Shown here: positions 1 through 8,716 of the stretch, piece after piece
Layout of the letters: every line of letters begins with the position of its first letter
Position numbering within the stretch: the first letter of the stretch is position 1
From: DATBGS01 sp036557885
GTDB taxonomy: Bacteria; Chloroflexota; Ktedonobacteria; Ktedonobacterales; DATBGS01
Reading direction: 5' to 3'
Assembly (NCBI GenBank): GCA_036557885.1
Contig: DATBGS010000108.1
Location: 1 to 64,000, forward strand
DNA length: 64,000 nt
Notes under the pieces: model-generated
Database searches by the model: none
What the model was told of the DNA's origin: nothing
The model's input: the letters and a program-made list of their open reading frames with translations, nothing else
Program-made: the position numbers and the translations under genes

Positions 1-1
1 C

Positions 2-286
2 ATCCAGGTAAAAACGCGCAAAATTGAAGAGTTTCTGGCCGAAGGCGATAAGGTCAAGGTGAGCGTCCTCTTCCGGGGCCGCGAGATGGCCCACCCAGAA
101 CTGGGGCGCACGCTGCTTGAATCCATTGCCAACGAACTCAAAGGCACCGCCACTATTGAACGCTCCCCAATTATGGAAGGCAAAATGCTCTCGATGATTG
201 TTGCTCGCGCTCCTGGCTGGGAACCCCAAAAGAAAAATACCGCTGCCTCCACTCCCCCACCCGCGCAGGCGAAAGAAACACCTTGA
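2..286 (+). CDS. infC: Translation initiation factor IF-3, C-terminal part (5' truncated)
   Basis: IF-3 binds the 30S subunit and checks start-codon pairing. Only the last ~94 residues are present, because the gene begins before the window. The visible part matches the IF-3 C-terminal domain: KTRKIEEFL, then KVKVSVLFRGREM, then a conserved HPELG. The final ~20 residues (KKNTAASTPPPAQAKETP) form a Pro/Ala-rich tail not needed for the fold. The frame is open from base 2. In most bacteria infC is followed by rpmI-rplT. Here the next gene is a cyclase, so either those genes lie elsewhere or the order differs. Confidence 0.93.
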   Translation: MQVKTRKIEEFLAEGDKVKVSVLFRGREMAHPELGRTLLESIANELKGTATIERSPIMEGKMLSMIVARAPGWEPQKKNTAASTPPPAQAKETP

Positions 287-346
287 ACACCTTTTCGGCT
301 CCAGCCCGCCTTGCAGCGCTGCAAAGCACGCGGTGATTCACCCATG

Positions 347-379
347 CCCGGCTCGTCTCCACTGAAGATGGGAGCCGGG
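347..379 (+). terminator. Probable terminator after infC
   Basis: An 8-bp perfect stem, CCCGGCTC (347-354) with GAGCCGGG (372-379), has a 17-nt loop. It is followed by a moderately T-rich stretch (TGTGCTCTTT). It lies 60 bp after the infC stop and before the cyclase promoter. The U tract is imperfect, so termination may be partial. Confidence 0.5.
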
Positions 380-400
380 TGTGCTCTTTGGAAGAGGCCG

Positions 401-429
401 TTTTCGCTTCGCCTGGCCCATGCTATAAT
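401..429 (+). promoter_or_regulatory. Extended -10 promoter for the cyclase gene
   Basis: A perfect TATAAT at 424-429 is preceded by TGC, giving an extended -10. A weak -35 (TTTTCG, 401-406) lies 17 bp upstream. Transcription would start near 436, about 95 nt before the cyclase ATG. Confidence 0.6.
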
Positions 430-530
430 GGAGAGGATGACACGCAGGTCGGCCAATTACACGTGGGCAAAACCCATACATCCCAACAAGCCAGAGGAAG
501 CGCCAACGGCAGGGAGGGAGGAGAGAGACA

Positions 531-2552
531 ATGCAAATCGCCACTCCCAATTCGGCAGATTCAGGGGACTCTCAGCCATCCACGCGACCATCGGGAAGCC
601 AGGAAACACGCTCTGGCACCACCGCTGATCGCGCCATCTCGAATGGCTTTGGTGGTCTGCTTTCCAACATCGTTCAGGCCGGACGCGCGGTAGAAGTCGC
701 CCAGGCGGCCCAAAGCGCCCAGGCCAAAGCGCGCGATGATGTGAAATCTATCTCCTTCGCGCTGACCTCCATTGCCAACGCCTTGCACACCGTCACCATG
801 AAACTTGGCGATGCCGTCGAAGGCACCTATGCTTCGGAAGCTGGCGACCCACGTGTAGAACTCCTCGCTGAAACGCTGTATATGGCCCGTCGCGGCGATC
901 GCGAACTGGCGGTCATTGCCGAAAAACTCCGCCACCTCGATCAGTCCGTGCAAAGCTCCCAGAGCAGCATCGGTACCCTCGAACGCGAGCGGGAAATGCT
1001 GGCAATGCTCTATCGCGTCGCCCAGGAACTCAATTCGACCCTGGACCTGGAGACGGTCCTTGGCCGTGTCATGGATAAAGTCATCGAGATCGTGGGCGCT
1101 GATCGTGGCTTTTTGCTACTCTATAATCAATCCTCGCACCAGCTTGAATACACCATTGCCAGGGACAAACAGCGCCAACCCATGCCCAAAAAGGAATATG
1201 AAACCATCTCCACCAGCATCATTCAACAGGTCTGGCGCACCAAAGTCCCCATTGTCACCGTGAATGCCCCGGAAGATCAGCGCATTGTCAGCAAGAGCAT
1301 TCATACCTATGACATTCGCTCCGTCCTCTGCGCCCCGCTCGTGATTCAAAAGCGTAACATCGGCATTGTGTATGTAGATAACCGCCACATTGCCAACCCC
1401 TACACGGCTGAGCACCTTGATCTCCTGGCCGCCTGTTGCAACCAGGCTGCTATTGCTATTGACAACGCGCGCAAGGTCCGCGAGATCACCGAATTTAAGA
1501 ATCTGCTAGATAATATCTTCCGCTCGATTGCCAGCGGCGTCATCACGCTTGATACCAAAGGCCAGATTCAACTGCTCAACCTCGCGGCTGAAAGAATCTT
1601 CCATCTCTCCGCCAGTGACGTATCCGGCCAGGACTTCCAGCAGGTCTTTGAGCGCCTGGGACAGGATAAAATCATTGAGGCCGTTGACCGCGCCAAGGCC
1701 GACGACTCAACCATCCTGAATCGCGAAGTGGATTGCGAACTGCCCAATCGTGGCAAGGTGGCCCTCAGCATCAATATCTCACCGCTGCGCGACCAGGAAA
1801 ACAAAGAAACCGGCCTGGTCATGGCGGTGGAAGACCTCACAGAACTGCGCAACTGGCGCGATGCTGCCACCCGAATCAAAGACATTTTCCAGCGTTACGT
1901 CCATCCCTCGGTGGTCGAAGAACTGATGAGCAACCCCAAAGCCGTCGAGTTGGGCGGCCAGACGAAAGAGGTTTCCATCCTTTTTGCTGATATTCGCGGC
2001 TATACCGCGCTGAGTGATGGACGACGTTCTGAAGAAGTCGTGGAACTGCTCAATGCATATCTGGACATCCTGACCGAGGAGATTTGGAAAGAGCAGGGCA
2101 CCCTCACTATGTTTCAGGGTGACGCGCTCATGGCAATCTTCAACGCGCCGTTGCCACAACAAGACCATGCCGTACGCGCCGTGCGCGCCGCGCTGGGAAT
2201 GCGCCGCGCCATTGAAGAACGCCAGTGGCACAATAACCCCGACTACCCCGAAGCCAAATATGGCATCCGCGTGCGCTATGGCATTGGCGTCAACACCGGA
2301 CTCGCCACCGTTGGCAACATCGGCTCGCGCGAGCGCCTGCAAAACTACACCGCGATGGGCGATGCCGTCAATATTGCCTCGCGTCTGCAATCAAACTCAT
2401 CGGACAACGAGATCATCATCAACCACACCACCTACGAGCAGGTGCAGGCATACTTTGATTGCCTCAAACTGGAGCCACTGAGCGTCAAAAATAAACGCGA
2501 GCCGCTGACCGTCTACAAAGTACGCGGCCTCCGGGGTTCCTCAAGTCTGTAA
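531..2552 (+). CDS. GAF-PAS class III adenylate/guanylate cyclase
   Basis: This 673-residue soluble protein should make a cyclic nucleotide in response to ligands or partners of its sensor domains. The order is an N-terminal helical region (1-150), a GAF domain (~165-318, starting NSTLDLETVL), a PAS domain (~322-445) and a class III cyclase homology domain (~480-620). Both metal aspartates are visible: D487 in FADIRGYT and D531 in FQGD. The late motif YTAMGDAVNIASRL is intact. The lysine normally found four residues before the second metal Asp is Met527 (TMFQGD), so substrate specificity or activity is uncertain. The ATG follows a purine-rich GGAGGGAGGAG region and its own promoter. Confidence 0.9.
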   Translation: MQIATPNSADSGDSQPSTRPSGSQETRSGTTADRAISNGFGGLLSNIVQAGRAVEVAQAAQSAQAKARDDVKSISFALTSIANALHTVTMKLGDAVEGTYASEAGDPRVELLAETLYMARRGDRELAVIAEKLRHLDQSVQSSQSSIGTLEREREMLAMLYRVAQELNSTLDLETVLGRVMDKVIEIVGADRGFLLLYNQSSHQLEYTIARDKQRQPMPKKEYETISTSIIQQVWRTKVPIVTVNAPEDQRIVSKSIHTYDIRSVLCAPLVIQKRNIGIVYVDNRHIANPYTAEHLDLLAACCNQAAIAIDNARKVREITEFKNLLDNIFRSIASGVITLDTKGQIQLLNLAAERIFHLSASDVSGQDFQQVFERLGQDKIIEAVDRAKADDSTILNREVDCELPNRGKVALSINISPLRDQENKETGLVMAVEDLTELRNWRDAATRIKDIFQRYVHPSVVEELMSNPKAVELGGQTKEVSILFADIRGYTALSDGRRSEEVVELLNAYLDILTEEIWKEQGTLTMFQGDALMAIFNAPLPQQDHAVRAVRAALGMRRAIEERQWHNNPDYPEAKYGIRVRYGIGVNTGLATVGNIGSRERLQNYTAMGDAVNIASRLQSNSSDNEIIINHTTYEQVQAYFDCLKLEPLSVKNKREPLTVYKVRGLRGSSSL

Positions 2553-2554
2553 CT

Positions 2555-2583
2555 CTGGCTCCCCATGCGTTATAAGGAGCCAG
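2555..2583. terminator. Hairpin between convergent cyclase and GNAT genes
   Basis: CTGGCTCC (2555-2562) pairs with GGAGCCAG (2576-2583) around a 13-nt loop. The hairpin sits exactly between two convergent genes and overlaps the GNAT stop codon, so it probably acts in both directions. There is no strong U tract on either side. Confidence 0.45.
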
Positions 2584-3466
2584 GGGGCACCTCATCGGGC
2601 AATCGGGAACACTCCAGCACAAAGCCGTTTGGGTGCACCTGATGAAAGCCAAACCACTCATACAAGCGATGCGCGTGATGGTTGACCTCCTCGGTATTGA
2701 GCGCAATCTTCCAGACGCGCTGCTCGGCAAAAAAGTGCACCGCCTCAGCCATCAAGCGCGCCCCAATCCCGCGACTATTCACCGCTGGATGCACCGCAAT
2801 GCGTACCAGAAAGCCCGTTGCTGCCTCCACGACATTGAACTGATAGCCAACAATGCGCCCATCCAGCACCGCCACGACGAAATAGGGGCAGGTATCGGCA
2901 ATCTCCAAGAATCCAGCAGCGTCATAGCGCCAGTGCTGCGCAAAACAGGCCGCCTCCACCAACAGCACCGCATCCACATCCTCTGGCTCAAACGGGCGCA
3001 CCTCCACCGATTGTTCGCCCTCCGTAGGAACGGAGAAATCTTCTTTGTCATAGGAGCGCAGCGTCGTCAGCAGGTGAAAGTCGCGGGCCAGCAGCGCATC
3101 TTTGAGCCAATCAGAGTCAAGATTGCCGCCCGTATAATACAGCGACTCCACTCCAAACCGACGCGCCGTTGCAGCAAAGGCGGGAAGCAGCAGGTCAAGA
3201 TAGTGCTCATAGCGCTGCCCCTCGCTCCAGGTCAGCCCAAAGCCACCAATCCAGGCGACAGGAGGCGCCAACAGGTTCGCCAGCAGAAAGGCGTGCATTG
3301 CCTCACCGGAAAAGGCGGCTACCCCCGGTTTACGTTCCAGCAAGCGCGGCAGTTCTTCGCTGCCAAAGCGATGGTAGACATATTCCGAGGTCGTCACCAG
3401 CCGCAGCACCGCCGACAGATCGGCAGGCGTAAGCTCACGCACCGTCAAGGCACGATCTCGCAACAC
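2570..3466 (-). CDS. GNAT-family N-acetyltransferase
   Basis: This 298-residue protein has a C-terminal GNAT fold (~150-290), which transfers an acetyl group from acetyl-CoA to an amine. Motif A is clear: FLVRIAVHPAVNSRGIGARLM matches the V-x-P-x-x-R/Q-x-x-G-x-G/A pyrophosphate loop, and NHHAHRLYEWFGF matches motif B. The N-terminal half (RELTPADLSAVLRL) resembles a second, more diverged GNAT repeat. The substrate cannot be told from the sequence. It is the last gene of a reverse-strand run sucC-sucD-HDAC-GNAT, 26 bp after the deacetylase, so it may acetylate what the neighbour deacetylates. That link is an inference. Confidence 0.85.
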   Translation of the reverse strand: MLRDRALTVRELTPADLSAVLRLVTTSEYVYHRFGSEELPRLLERKPGVAAFSGEAMHAFLLANLLAPPVAWIGGFGLTWSEGQRYEHYLDLLLPAFAATARRFGVESLYYTGGNLDSDWLKDALLARDFHLLTTLRSYDKEDFSVPTEGEQSVEVRPFEPEDVDAVLLVEAACFAQHWRYDAAGFLEIADTCPYFVVAVLDGRIVGYQFNVVEAATGFLVRIAVHPAVNSRGIGARLMAEAVHFFAEQRVWKIALNTEEVNHHAHRLYEWFGFHQVHPNGFVLECSRLPDEVPPGSL

Positions 3467-3492
3467 TGGCTCTCCTTACTCTTCTTCTGGCA

Positions 3493-4644
3493 CTATTCTT
3501 CTGGCATCTGTCCGACTGGTGGTTCAGCTGGTCCTGCTCCTGGTGTCTCCGGCGCCTGCCATCCCTGGCGAATCTGGGGCTTCTGCGGACGCCGCCGATA
3601 GCCCACCAGACCATGCAAATCGCGCAGCGCCTCCACAATCGCATCCGGGTTCCAGCGAAACTCGGCGGGCGGAGCATCGCCCAGCGTCTCAACCACCTCA
3701 TCCCCACCCAGCAACACGTTAAAGCACGAGGCCGCTGACTGCGCCAGCGCGTCAATATCGTAGCCACCCTCCTGCACCATCAGCAAACGCCCCTGGCAGT
3801 AATCTTCCGCCAGGTCTTTCAGCAGGCGCGTAATCAGCACAAAATCCACATTCGAGAGCCGAAGCTGCCCCAGAGGGTCTTTCCAGTGGGCATCAAATCC
3901 CGCTGAGAGCAGCAGCAGTTCCGGCTGAAAGCGATCTGTCAGCGGCGCCACCACCTGCCGAATGATCGCGTCAAACACCGCCCAATCTGCACCAGCAGGC
4001 AGCGGGATATTCACCGTCGTCCCGATGGCATCACCTTCCCCCATCTCATCCGAGCGCCCCGTGCCAGGATACCAGGGGAATTGATGCGTGGAGATATAGA
4101 GCACGCGCGGGTCGGCGTAGAACATCTCCTGTGTGCCGTTGCCATGATGCACGTCATAATCAACGATCATCACCCGCTTGAGGCCATAGCGATCAATCGC
4201 GTAACGCGCCGCCACCGCCACATTGTTAAAGATACAAAAGCCCATCGCCTGCGACGGACGCGCGTGGTGGCCGGGGGGCCGCACCAGCGCGTAGCCATTC
4301 TGCGCCCGACCATCCAGCATCGCATCCAGCGCCACCAGCGGCGCTCCCGCCGCCATCAGCGCCGCCTCATACGAGCGCGCCGAAAGATACGTCTCGGCCT
4401 CAACCCGGCGCGTTCCCTTCTTCACCGCCTCCTCAATCTCGTGGATATACTCGCGCGTATGCACCGTCGCCAGTTCATCCTCTGTGGCTGGCCGGGGAGA
4501 GAGCCGCAGCACATCCGGGCGGTCCAGCCAGCCCAGCCGCTCCAGTTGGTCGTAAATGGCAGCGGCCCGCCTGGGCGACTCTGGATGCTTCGACGGCGGC
4601 TGATGCGCTAAAAAAATCGGGTCATACACAAATGCCGTTGCCAT
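3493..4644 (-). CDS. HDAC/AcuC-like zinc deacetylase
   Basis: This 383-residue member of the arginase/deacetylase superfamily hydrolyses acetyl-lysine or acetyl-polyamine amides. The catalytic pair H126-H127 lies in RPPGHHARP. The zinc ligands are D164 and H166 (VDYDVHHGNGT) and D251 (LSAGFDAH), and the transition-state tyrosine is Y295 (QEGGYD), so the site is complete. The C-terminal ~35 residues are Pro/Gln-rich and look disordered. It lies 46 bp after sucD and 26 bp before a GNAT gene on the same strand. In Bacillus, AcuC-type enzymes deacetylate acetyl-CoA synthetase. Here a role on central-metabolism enzymes is only suggested by context. Confidence 0.92.
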   Translation of the reverse strand: MATAFVYDPIFLAHQPPSKHPESPRRAAAIYDQLERLGWLDRPDVLRLSPRPATEDELATVHTREYIHEIEEAVKKGTRRVEAETYLSARSYEAALMAAGAPLVALDAMLDGRAQNGYALVRPPGHHARPSQAMGFCIFNNVAVAARYAIDRYGLKRVMIVDYDVHHGNGTQEMFYADPRVLYISTHQFPWYPGTGRSDEMGEGDAIGTTVNIPLPAGADWAVFDAIIRQVVAPLTDRFQPELLLLSAGFDAHWKDPLGQLRLSNVDFVLITRLLKDLAEDYCQGRLLMVQEGGYDIDALAQSAASCFNVLLGGDEVVETLGDAPPAEFRWNPDAIVEALRDLHGLVGYRRRPQKPQIRQGWQAPETPGAGPAEPPVGQMPEE

Positions 4645-4690
4645 CTTCCTGCTTCTTCTTGAATCTTCTTCTTAAATCTGCTTCATCTGC

Positions 4691-5566
4691 TTAAATCTTC
4701 TTCCCAGCCACCTGCTTCAGCAGGCCAGGAATATCAAAGATAGTATCGGCTACGGGCACCTTCGCCGCCTGAAGCGCCGCTACCTTGCCCTGCGCTGTCC
4801 CCGTGTTCCCAGAGACAATCGCCCCGGCATGCCCCATGCGCTTGCCGGGCGGCGCGGTGCGCCCGGAGATAAAGCCGACGACGGGCTTGCTCATCTGCTT
4901 GATATACTCGGCGGCATCTTCCTCGTCGCTGCCCCCAATCTCCCCACACATGACCACCGCGTGCGTGCGCTCATCATGCTCAAACAGGTTCAGGCAATCG
5001 GCAAACGTCGTCCCAATGATCGGGTCGCCGCCAATACCAACGCAGGTGGATTGCCCGATACCTGCCGCCGTCAGCAGCGAAACCACCTCATAGGTCAGCG
5101 TGCCCGAACGCGAGATAAAGCCGACATGCCCTTCGCGGAAAATGCCATAGGGGATAATGCCAATCTTGCCCACACCAGGCGTGCAAAGCCCAGGGCAGTT
5201 GGGGCCAATCAAGCGTACTTGCTTTTCTTTGACAAACGTCATCGCTCGCGCCATCTCCAGCACCGGAATCCCCTCAGTGATGCAAACGACCAGCCGAATA
5301 CCCGCATCCGCTGCCTCCATAATCGCATCTGGCGCGCCCAGCCCAGGCACAAAGATGCAGCTTGCATTTGCTCCGGTGGCTTTTTTGGCCTCAGCCATCG
5401 TATCAAACACAGGCACTCCTTCCACCTCTGTGCCACCTTTGCCGGGCGTCACGCCGCCCACCACCGCTGTTCCCGCCGCCAGCATATTTTTGGTATGAAA
5501 CTGTCCCTCGCGGCCAGTAATACCCTGCACAATCACCTTCGAGGATTGATCAAGGAGAATGCTCAT
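4691..5566 (-). CDS. sucD: Succinyl-CoA synthetase, alpha subunit
   Basis: The alpha subunit of the TCA-cycle enzyme converts succinyl-CoA, ADP/GDP and phosphate to succinate, CoA and NTP. It is 291 residues long, the usual length. The N-terminal CoA-binding Rossmann motif (VQGITGREGQFHT) and the phosphohistidine site H246 (KRMGHAGAI) are present, at the same number as in E. coli SucD. GPNCPGLCTPG is also typical. Its start overlaps the stop of sucC by four bases (ATGA), which indicates translational coupling for 1:1 subunit production. Confidence 0.98.
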   Translation of the reverse strand: MSILLDQSSKVIVQGITGREGQFHTKNMLAAGTAVVGGVTPGKGGTEVEGVPVFDTMAEAKKATGANASCIFVPGLGAPDAIMEAADAGIRLVVCITEGIPVLEMARAMTFVKEKQVRLIGPNCPGLCTPGVGKIGIIPYGIFREGHVGFISRSGTLTYEVVSLLTAAGIGQSTCVGIGGDPIIGTTFADCLNLFEHDERTHAVVMCGEIGGSDEEDAAEYIKQMSKPVVGFISGRTAPPGKRMGHAGAIVSGNTGTAQGKVAALQAAKVPVADTIFDIPGLLKQVAGKKI

Positions 5567-6708
5567 TGTGCCCCCTTTATCGCCGCAACAATCTTCTGCG
5601 CCGCGTCCTGCATATCCTGGCCCCAGGTCAGGCCAGCATCCGCCAGCATCGCGCGCCCCTCGGCCTCGCCCGTCCCGGAAAGGCGCACCACAATTGGCAG
5701 CTTCCTGGGGAGTTCACCCTGCGCCAGAATCACGCCCCGCGCCACTTCCTCGCCGCGTGTAATCCCGCCAAAGATATTCACCAGAATCCCCTGCACATCC
5801 GGGTCGCGCGCCAGGAAAAGCAGCGCCTTCTTCATCATCTCTGCCTTGGCACCGCCACCAAAATCAAAAAAGTTGGCGGGCTTGCCGCCAGCACGCGCCA
5901 CCATATCCAGCGTCGTCATCGCCAGACCCGCCCCGTTAGCAATGATGCCCACATTCCCGCCCTCCAGCTTCACATACGAAGCCAGCCCTGCGGCATGCGC
6001 CTCGTATTCAATCGGGTTGGCGTCCTCTGGCTCCGCCCAGGCCGCGTATTCTTTCTGGCGCACCAGCGCGTTATCATCAATCAAAATCTTGGCATCTGCC
6101 GCCAGCACCTGCCCATCCGCCGTCAGCGCCAGCGGATTAATCTCCGCCAGTTGCGCATCCGTTTCGATAAATGCCCTGGCAAGCGCGGAAAGAATCGCGC
6201 CGCCTTTCGCCACCACCACCGAAGGCACCCCGGCCTCGGACAGCATCCGGCGTGCCTCGAACGGCGGCAGGCCCCAGCGCAGATCAATCACCTGGCGCAC
6301 AATCTTTTCAGGCGTTTTCGCCGCGACCTCTTCAATATCCACCCCGCCAGCGGCGCTGACCATTGCCACCGGCGCCTGGGATTTGCGGTCCAGCACAATA
6401 CCCAGATAATATTCCTCTTTAATCTCCAACTTCGGGACCACCAGCACCTTTTGCACCGTCAAGCCCTTAATAGTCATCCCCAAGACCCGACTGGCCGCTT
6501 CGCGCGCCTGCTCCGGCGTATCACCAAACTGGATGCCGCCCGCCTTGCCGCGTCCCCCCACGTACACCTGGGCTTTAATCACCACTGGCGCCCCAAATTC
6601 GCGCGCAATCTGTTCAGCTTCCTGGGGGGTCGTTGCCACCTTCCCCGGCTGAATAGGGATGGCATACCGGCTCAGGATGTCTTTGGCCTGATATTCGTGA
6701 ATCTTCAT
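5563..6708 (-). CDS. sucC: Succinyl-CoA synthetase, beta subunit
   Basis: The 381-residue nucleotide-binding subunit begins MKIHEYQAKDIL, the hallmark SucC start. It has an N-terminal ATP-grasp domain (VVIKAQVYVGGRGKAGG) and a C-terminal CoA-ligase domain (GNVGIIANGAGLAMTTLD, then FDFGGGA). A clear AAGGAG ribosome site precedes the ATG. It is first in the four-gene reverse-strand run sucC-sucD-HDAC-GNAT. Its promoter should lie in the 415-bp divergent spacer upstream, but I could not identify a convincing one. Confidence 0.98.
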   Translation of the reverse strand: MKIHEYQAKDILSRYAIPIQPGKVATTPQEAEQIAREFGAPVVIKAQVYVGGRGKAGGIQFGDTPEQAREAASRVLGMTIKGLTVQKVLVVPKLEIKEEYYLGIVLDRKSQAPVAMVSAAGGVDIEEVAAKTPEKIVRQVIDLRWGLPPFEARRMLSEAGVPSVVVAKGGAILSALARAFIETDAQLAEINPLALTADGQVLAADAKILIDDNALVRQKEYAAWAEPEDANPIEYEAHAAGLASYVKLEGGNVGIIANGAGLAMTTLDMVARAGGKPANFFDFGGGAKAEMMKKALLFLARDPDVQGILVNIFGGITRGEEVARGVILAQGELPRKLPIVVRLSGTGEAEGRAMLADAGLTWGQDMQDAAQKIVAAIKGAQ

Positions 6709-7123
6709 CGCAACTCCTTATGACCAAACCATGCTTTCCCCGCCACCCAAAATAGTAGAGATTCCCCATGATTGTTGTCTGATGGAAGTGATTGTTCCTC
6801 TGCCAGAGATTGTACCGCACGCGGCAGCGCTTGCGCGACCTGGGGAATTACGGAAAATTACACGTGTCTGATAAACAAGCGTGCATTGACGCAGCTTTCG
6901 CTGATCCGCTCTCACCGACCCCTCTCACGAGTTTCCTTCGAGTTTCTTTTCCAATCACCAAAAGTCCTGGCAGCCGAGATGCGTCTAGCACTCATGGCAA
7001 GCTGCTTTTCCAGAGAGGGAGAGTACCCCGCAAACCCTCTAGCTGTAAGGCATCGCTCGACCCCGCATGATATAATTTCTATGGACGTACCTCAAAAACG
7101 TCTTCCAGGGAGGAATTTCTGCA
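6709..7123. other. Divergent intergenic region between sucC and the Usp-like gene
   Basis: This 415-bp spacer holds no supported gene. ATTGTA at 6809-6814 (TACAAT on the minus strand) could be a sucC -10, but it has no good -35. A forward extended -10 lies at 7068-7076. Short repeats of TGATTGTT occur near 6769 and 6789, about 20 bp apart, and may be chance. Confidence 0.4.
7068..7076 (+). promoter_or_regulatory. Extended -10 promoter element for the Usp-like gene
   Basis: TGATATAAT combines a TG extension with a perfect TATAAT (7071-7076). It lies ~48 bp upstream of the ATG. No good -35 is visible at the expected spacing. Confidence 0.55.
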
Positions 7124-7696
7124 ATGAGCATTTTAGAGCGGCTAGGCTTTCATCCAGGCAGCCGTGCCGCCGATAAAGTCGAATCAAATGGCGAGCTTGC
7201 CCACTATAGCGCGGTAAGCCGCAATACCAGCTCCAGCATCACCCCCAGCGGAGAGGCGAACACCACATTGCGCAACGTGCTTGTGGCAATTCATGGCGAC
7301 GAAATGGACGAGGAATTGGTGCGCCTGGCCTGCCAGATGGTCAAACCACGCAAAGGGCGTGTCTTCGCGGTCTACGGTGTCGAGGTTCCACGCACGCTTG
7401 CAGTAGACGCGGCGCTTCCAGAAATCACCGAAAAAGCCGGTCCCGCGCTTGAACACGCCGTCGAGATTGCCGAACAAATGAACTTCGAGATCGAGCCAGA
7501 GATCGTCCAGGCCCGCAACTATGGGCACAGCCTGGTAGACGAAGCCGAAGCACACGAATGCGGCCTGATTATCCTTGGCATTCCCTACCGCACCGACCGC
7601 AGCGGGCGCTTTGATCCAGGTGAAGCGGTGCCCTATGTCTTAAACCAGGCAAAATGTCGCGTTTGGGTCATTCGCGGCCAACGGCGCGATACGTAA
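7124..7696 (+). CDS. Universal stress protein-like (UspA-fold) protein
   Basis: This 190-residue protein has an N-terminal ~60-residue Ser/Asn-rich extension followed by one UspA-like domain (~65-187). The strand LRNVLVAIHGDEMDEELVRLACQ matches the domain start, and HECGLIILGIPYRTD matches the characteristic late strand (…ADLIVMG…). The usual ATP loop G-x2-G-x9-G-S/T is not clear, so it may be a non-ATP-binding Usp. The start is supported by AGGGAGGAA upstream and by the promoter at 7068-7076. The next gene encodes a GAF protein on the same strand, and the two may form a small stress or redox sensing pair. Confidence 0.75.
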   Translation: MSILERLGFHPGSRAADKVESNGELAHYSAVSRNTSSSITPSGEANTTLRNVLVAIHGDEMDEELVRLACQMVKPRKGRVFAVYGVEVPRTLAVDAALPEITEKAGPALEHAVEIAEQMNFEIEPEIVQARNYGHSLVDEAEAHECGLIILGIPYRTDRSGRFDPGEAVPYVLNQAKCRVWVIRGQRRDT

Positions 7697-7835
7697 CAGC
7701 ACTTCTTTAAAGCAGCCAAAAGCGCAGACAACAAGAGAGCAGAAGATAAGACGAGAAGACCAGGAAAGAACCACAGGCGGAATAATTAGCCAATCAGCCA
7801 CAATGACAGGCGGCCAAAAAAGAGAGGAGCGCGCA

Positions 7836-8474
7836 ATGTCTGGGCAACAGAGAGTAGACGGCAAAGGCAAAAACCCAACCGAAGCCGAGCATGACTATCT
7901 GCGCGCCTTCTATCGCGTGGTCACTGCGGTCAATTCCAGCCTGCAACTGAACACCGTCTTAAATCTGGTAGCCGAGAAAGTGGCCGAAGCGATGAATATC
8001 AAAGCCTGCTCTCTTCGGCTGCTTGATCCTTTGACCGGAACGCTCACCATCAGTGCCACCTCTGGTTTAAGTCAACATTATCTGCAAAAGGGGCCAGTCA
8101 AACTGGAGAAAAGCCAGCTTGACCAGGAAGTGCTGCAAGAGCGCTCGGTCTATATCCGCAATGCCGCCCGCGACCCTCGCTTTCAGTATCCAGAGCAGGC
8201 ACGCATCGAAGGCATTGTCTCCGTCTTCTGCGTGCCTCTGGTGACCAAAGGGCAGGTGCTTGGCGTCCTGCGCGTCTATAGCGGCGCTGAGCGCGAATTT
8301 ACCTCGTTTGAAGAGGAGTTCTTGCACGCCCTTGCCAGCGTCAGCGCGCTGGCAATTGAGAACGCGCGGCTCTACGAAGCGCTCAAACACGACTTTGACC
8401 AGACGCTCTGGGCGCTCTGGGGCGAGCCACCCGGCGCCGCGACACCCAATCAGCAGCCTGGGATGACCTCTTAG
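7836..8474 (+). CDS. GAF-domain sensor protein
   Basis: This 212-residue protein contains essentially one GAF domain (~20-185): NSSLQLNTVLNLVAEKVAEAMN, then CSLRLLD, then SVFCVPLVTKGQVLGVLRVYS. There is no output domain, so it probably binds a small ligand and acts through a partner. The open frame extends 11 codons further upstream, but the ATG at 7836 is preferred because AGAGAGGAG lies just before it. It ends with a short Pro/Gly tail 70 bp before tRNA-Ala. Confidence 0.85.
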   Translation: MSGQQRVDGKGKNPTEAEHDYLRAFYRVVTAVNSSLQLNTVLNLVAEKVAEAMNIKACSLRLLDPLTGTLTISATSGLSQHYLQKGPVKLEKSQLDQEVLQERSVYIRNAARDPRFQYPEQARIEGIVSVFCVPLVTKGQVLGVLRVYSGAEREFTSFEEEFLHALASVSALAIENARLYEALKHDFDQTLWALWGEPPGAATPNQQPGMTS

Positions 8475-8547
8475 CCGGGTTATGGAGAGATTGCTCGGCA
8501 AAACAGTTGCAATTACCGCCTAAATGTGATATAGTTATTTCGCATCC

Positions 8548-8620
8548 GGGGATGTAGCTCAGTTGGGAGAGCGCGACAATCGCACTGTCGAGGCCAGGGG
8601 TTCGAGCCCCCTCATCTCCA
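8548..8620 (+). tRNA. tRNA-Ala (anticodon CGC)
   Basis: A complete cloverleaf is readable. The acceptor GGGGATG (8548-8554) pairs with CATCTCC (8613-8619) and includes a G3-U70 wobble, the defining alanine identity element. The D stem is GCTC/GAGC. The anticodon stem CGACA/TGTCG encloses loop ATCGCAC, with anticodon CGC at 8581-8583. The T arm is AGGGG-TTCGAGC-CCCCT, and the discriminator is A at 8620. CCA is not encoded. It would read GCG codons. Confidence 0.95.
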
Positions 8621-8628
8621 CCTGAAAA

Positions 8629-8666
8629 CCCTCTCTCGCTTCCCTTGCCGAGAGAGGGTTTCTTTC
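8629..8666 (+). terminator. Rho-independent terminator after tRNA-Ala
   Basis: A perfect 10-bp stem, CCCTCTCTCG (8629-8638) with CGAGAGAGGG (8649-8658), has a 10-nt loop and is followed by TTTCTTTC. It starts 9 bp after the tRNA, as expected for a monocistronic tRNA unit. Confidence 0.9.
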
Positions 8667-8716
8667 TGCCTGATTTGACGCCGCGCTGCTTTGCTACACG
8701 TTGCCTGGCGCGTCCA

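Noticed and set aside
4829..6723. Long forward ORFs opposite sucC and sucD (over 300 codons)
   Set aside because: They are antisense shadows of conserved genes in GC-rich DNA, with Arg/His/Pro-rich translations.
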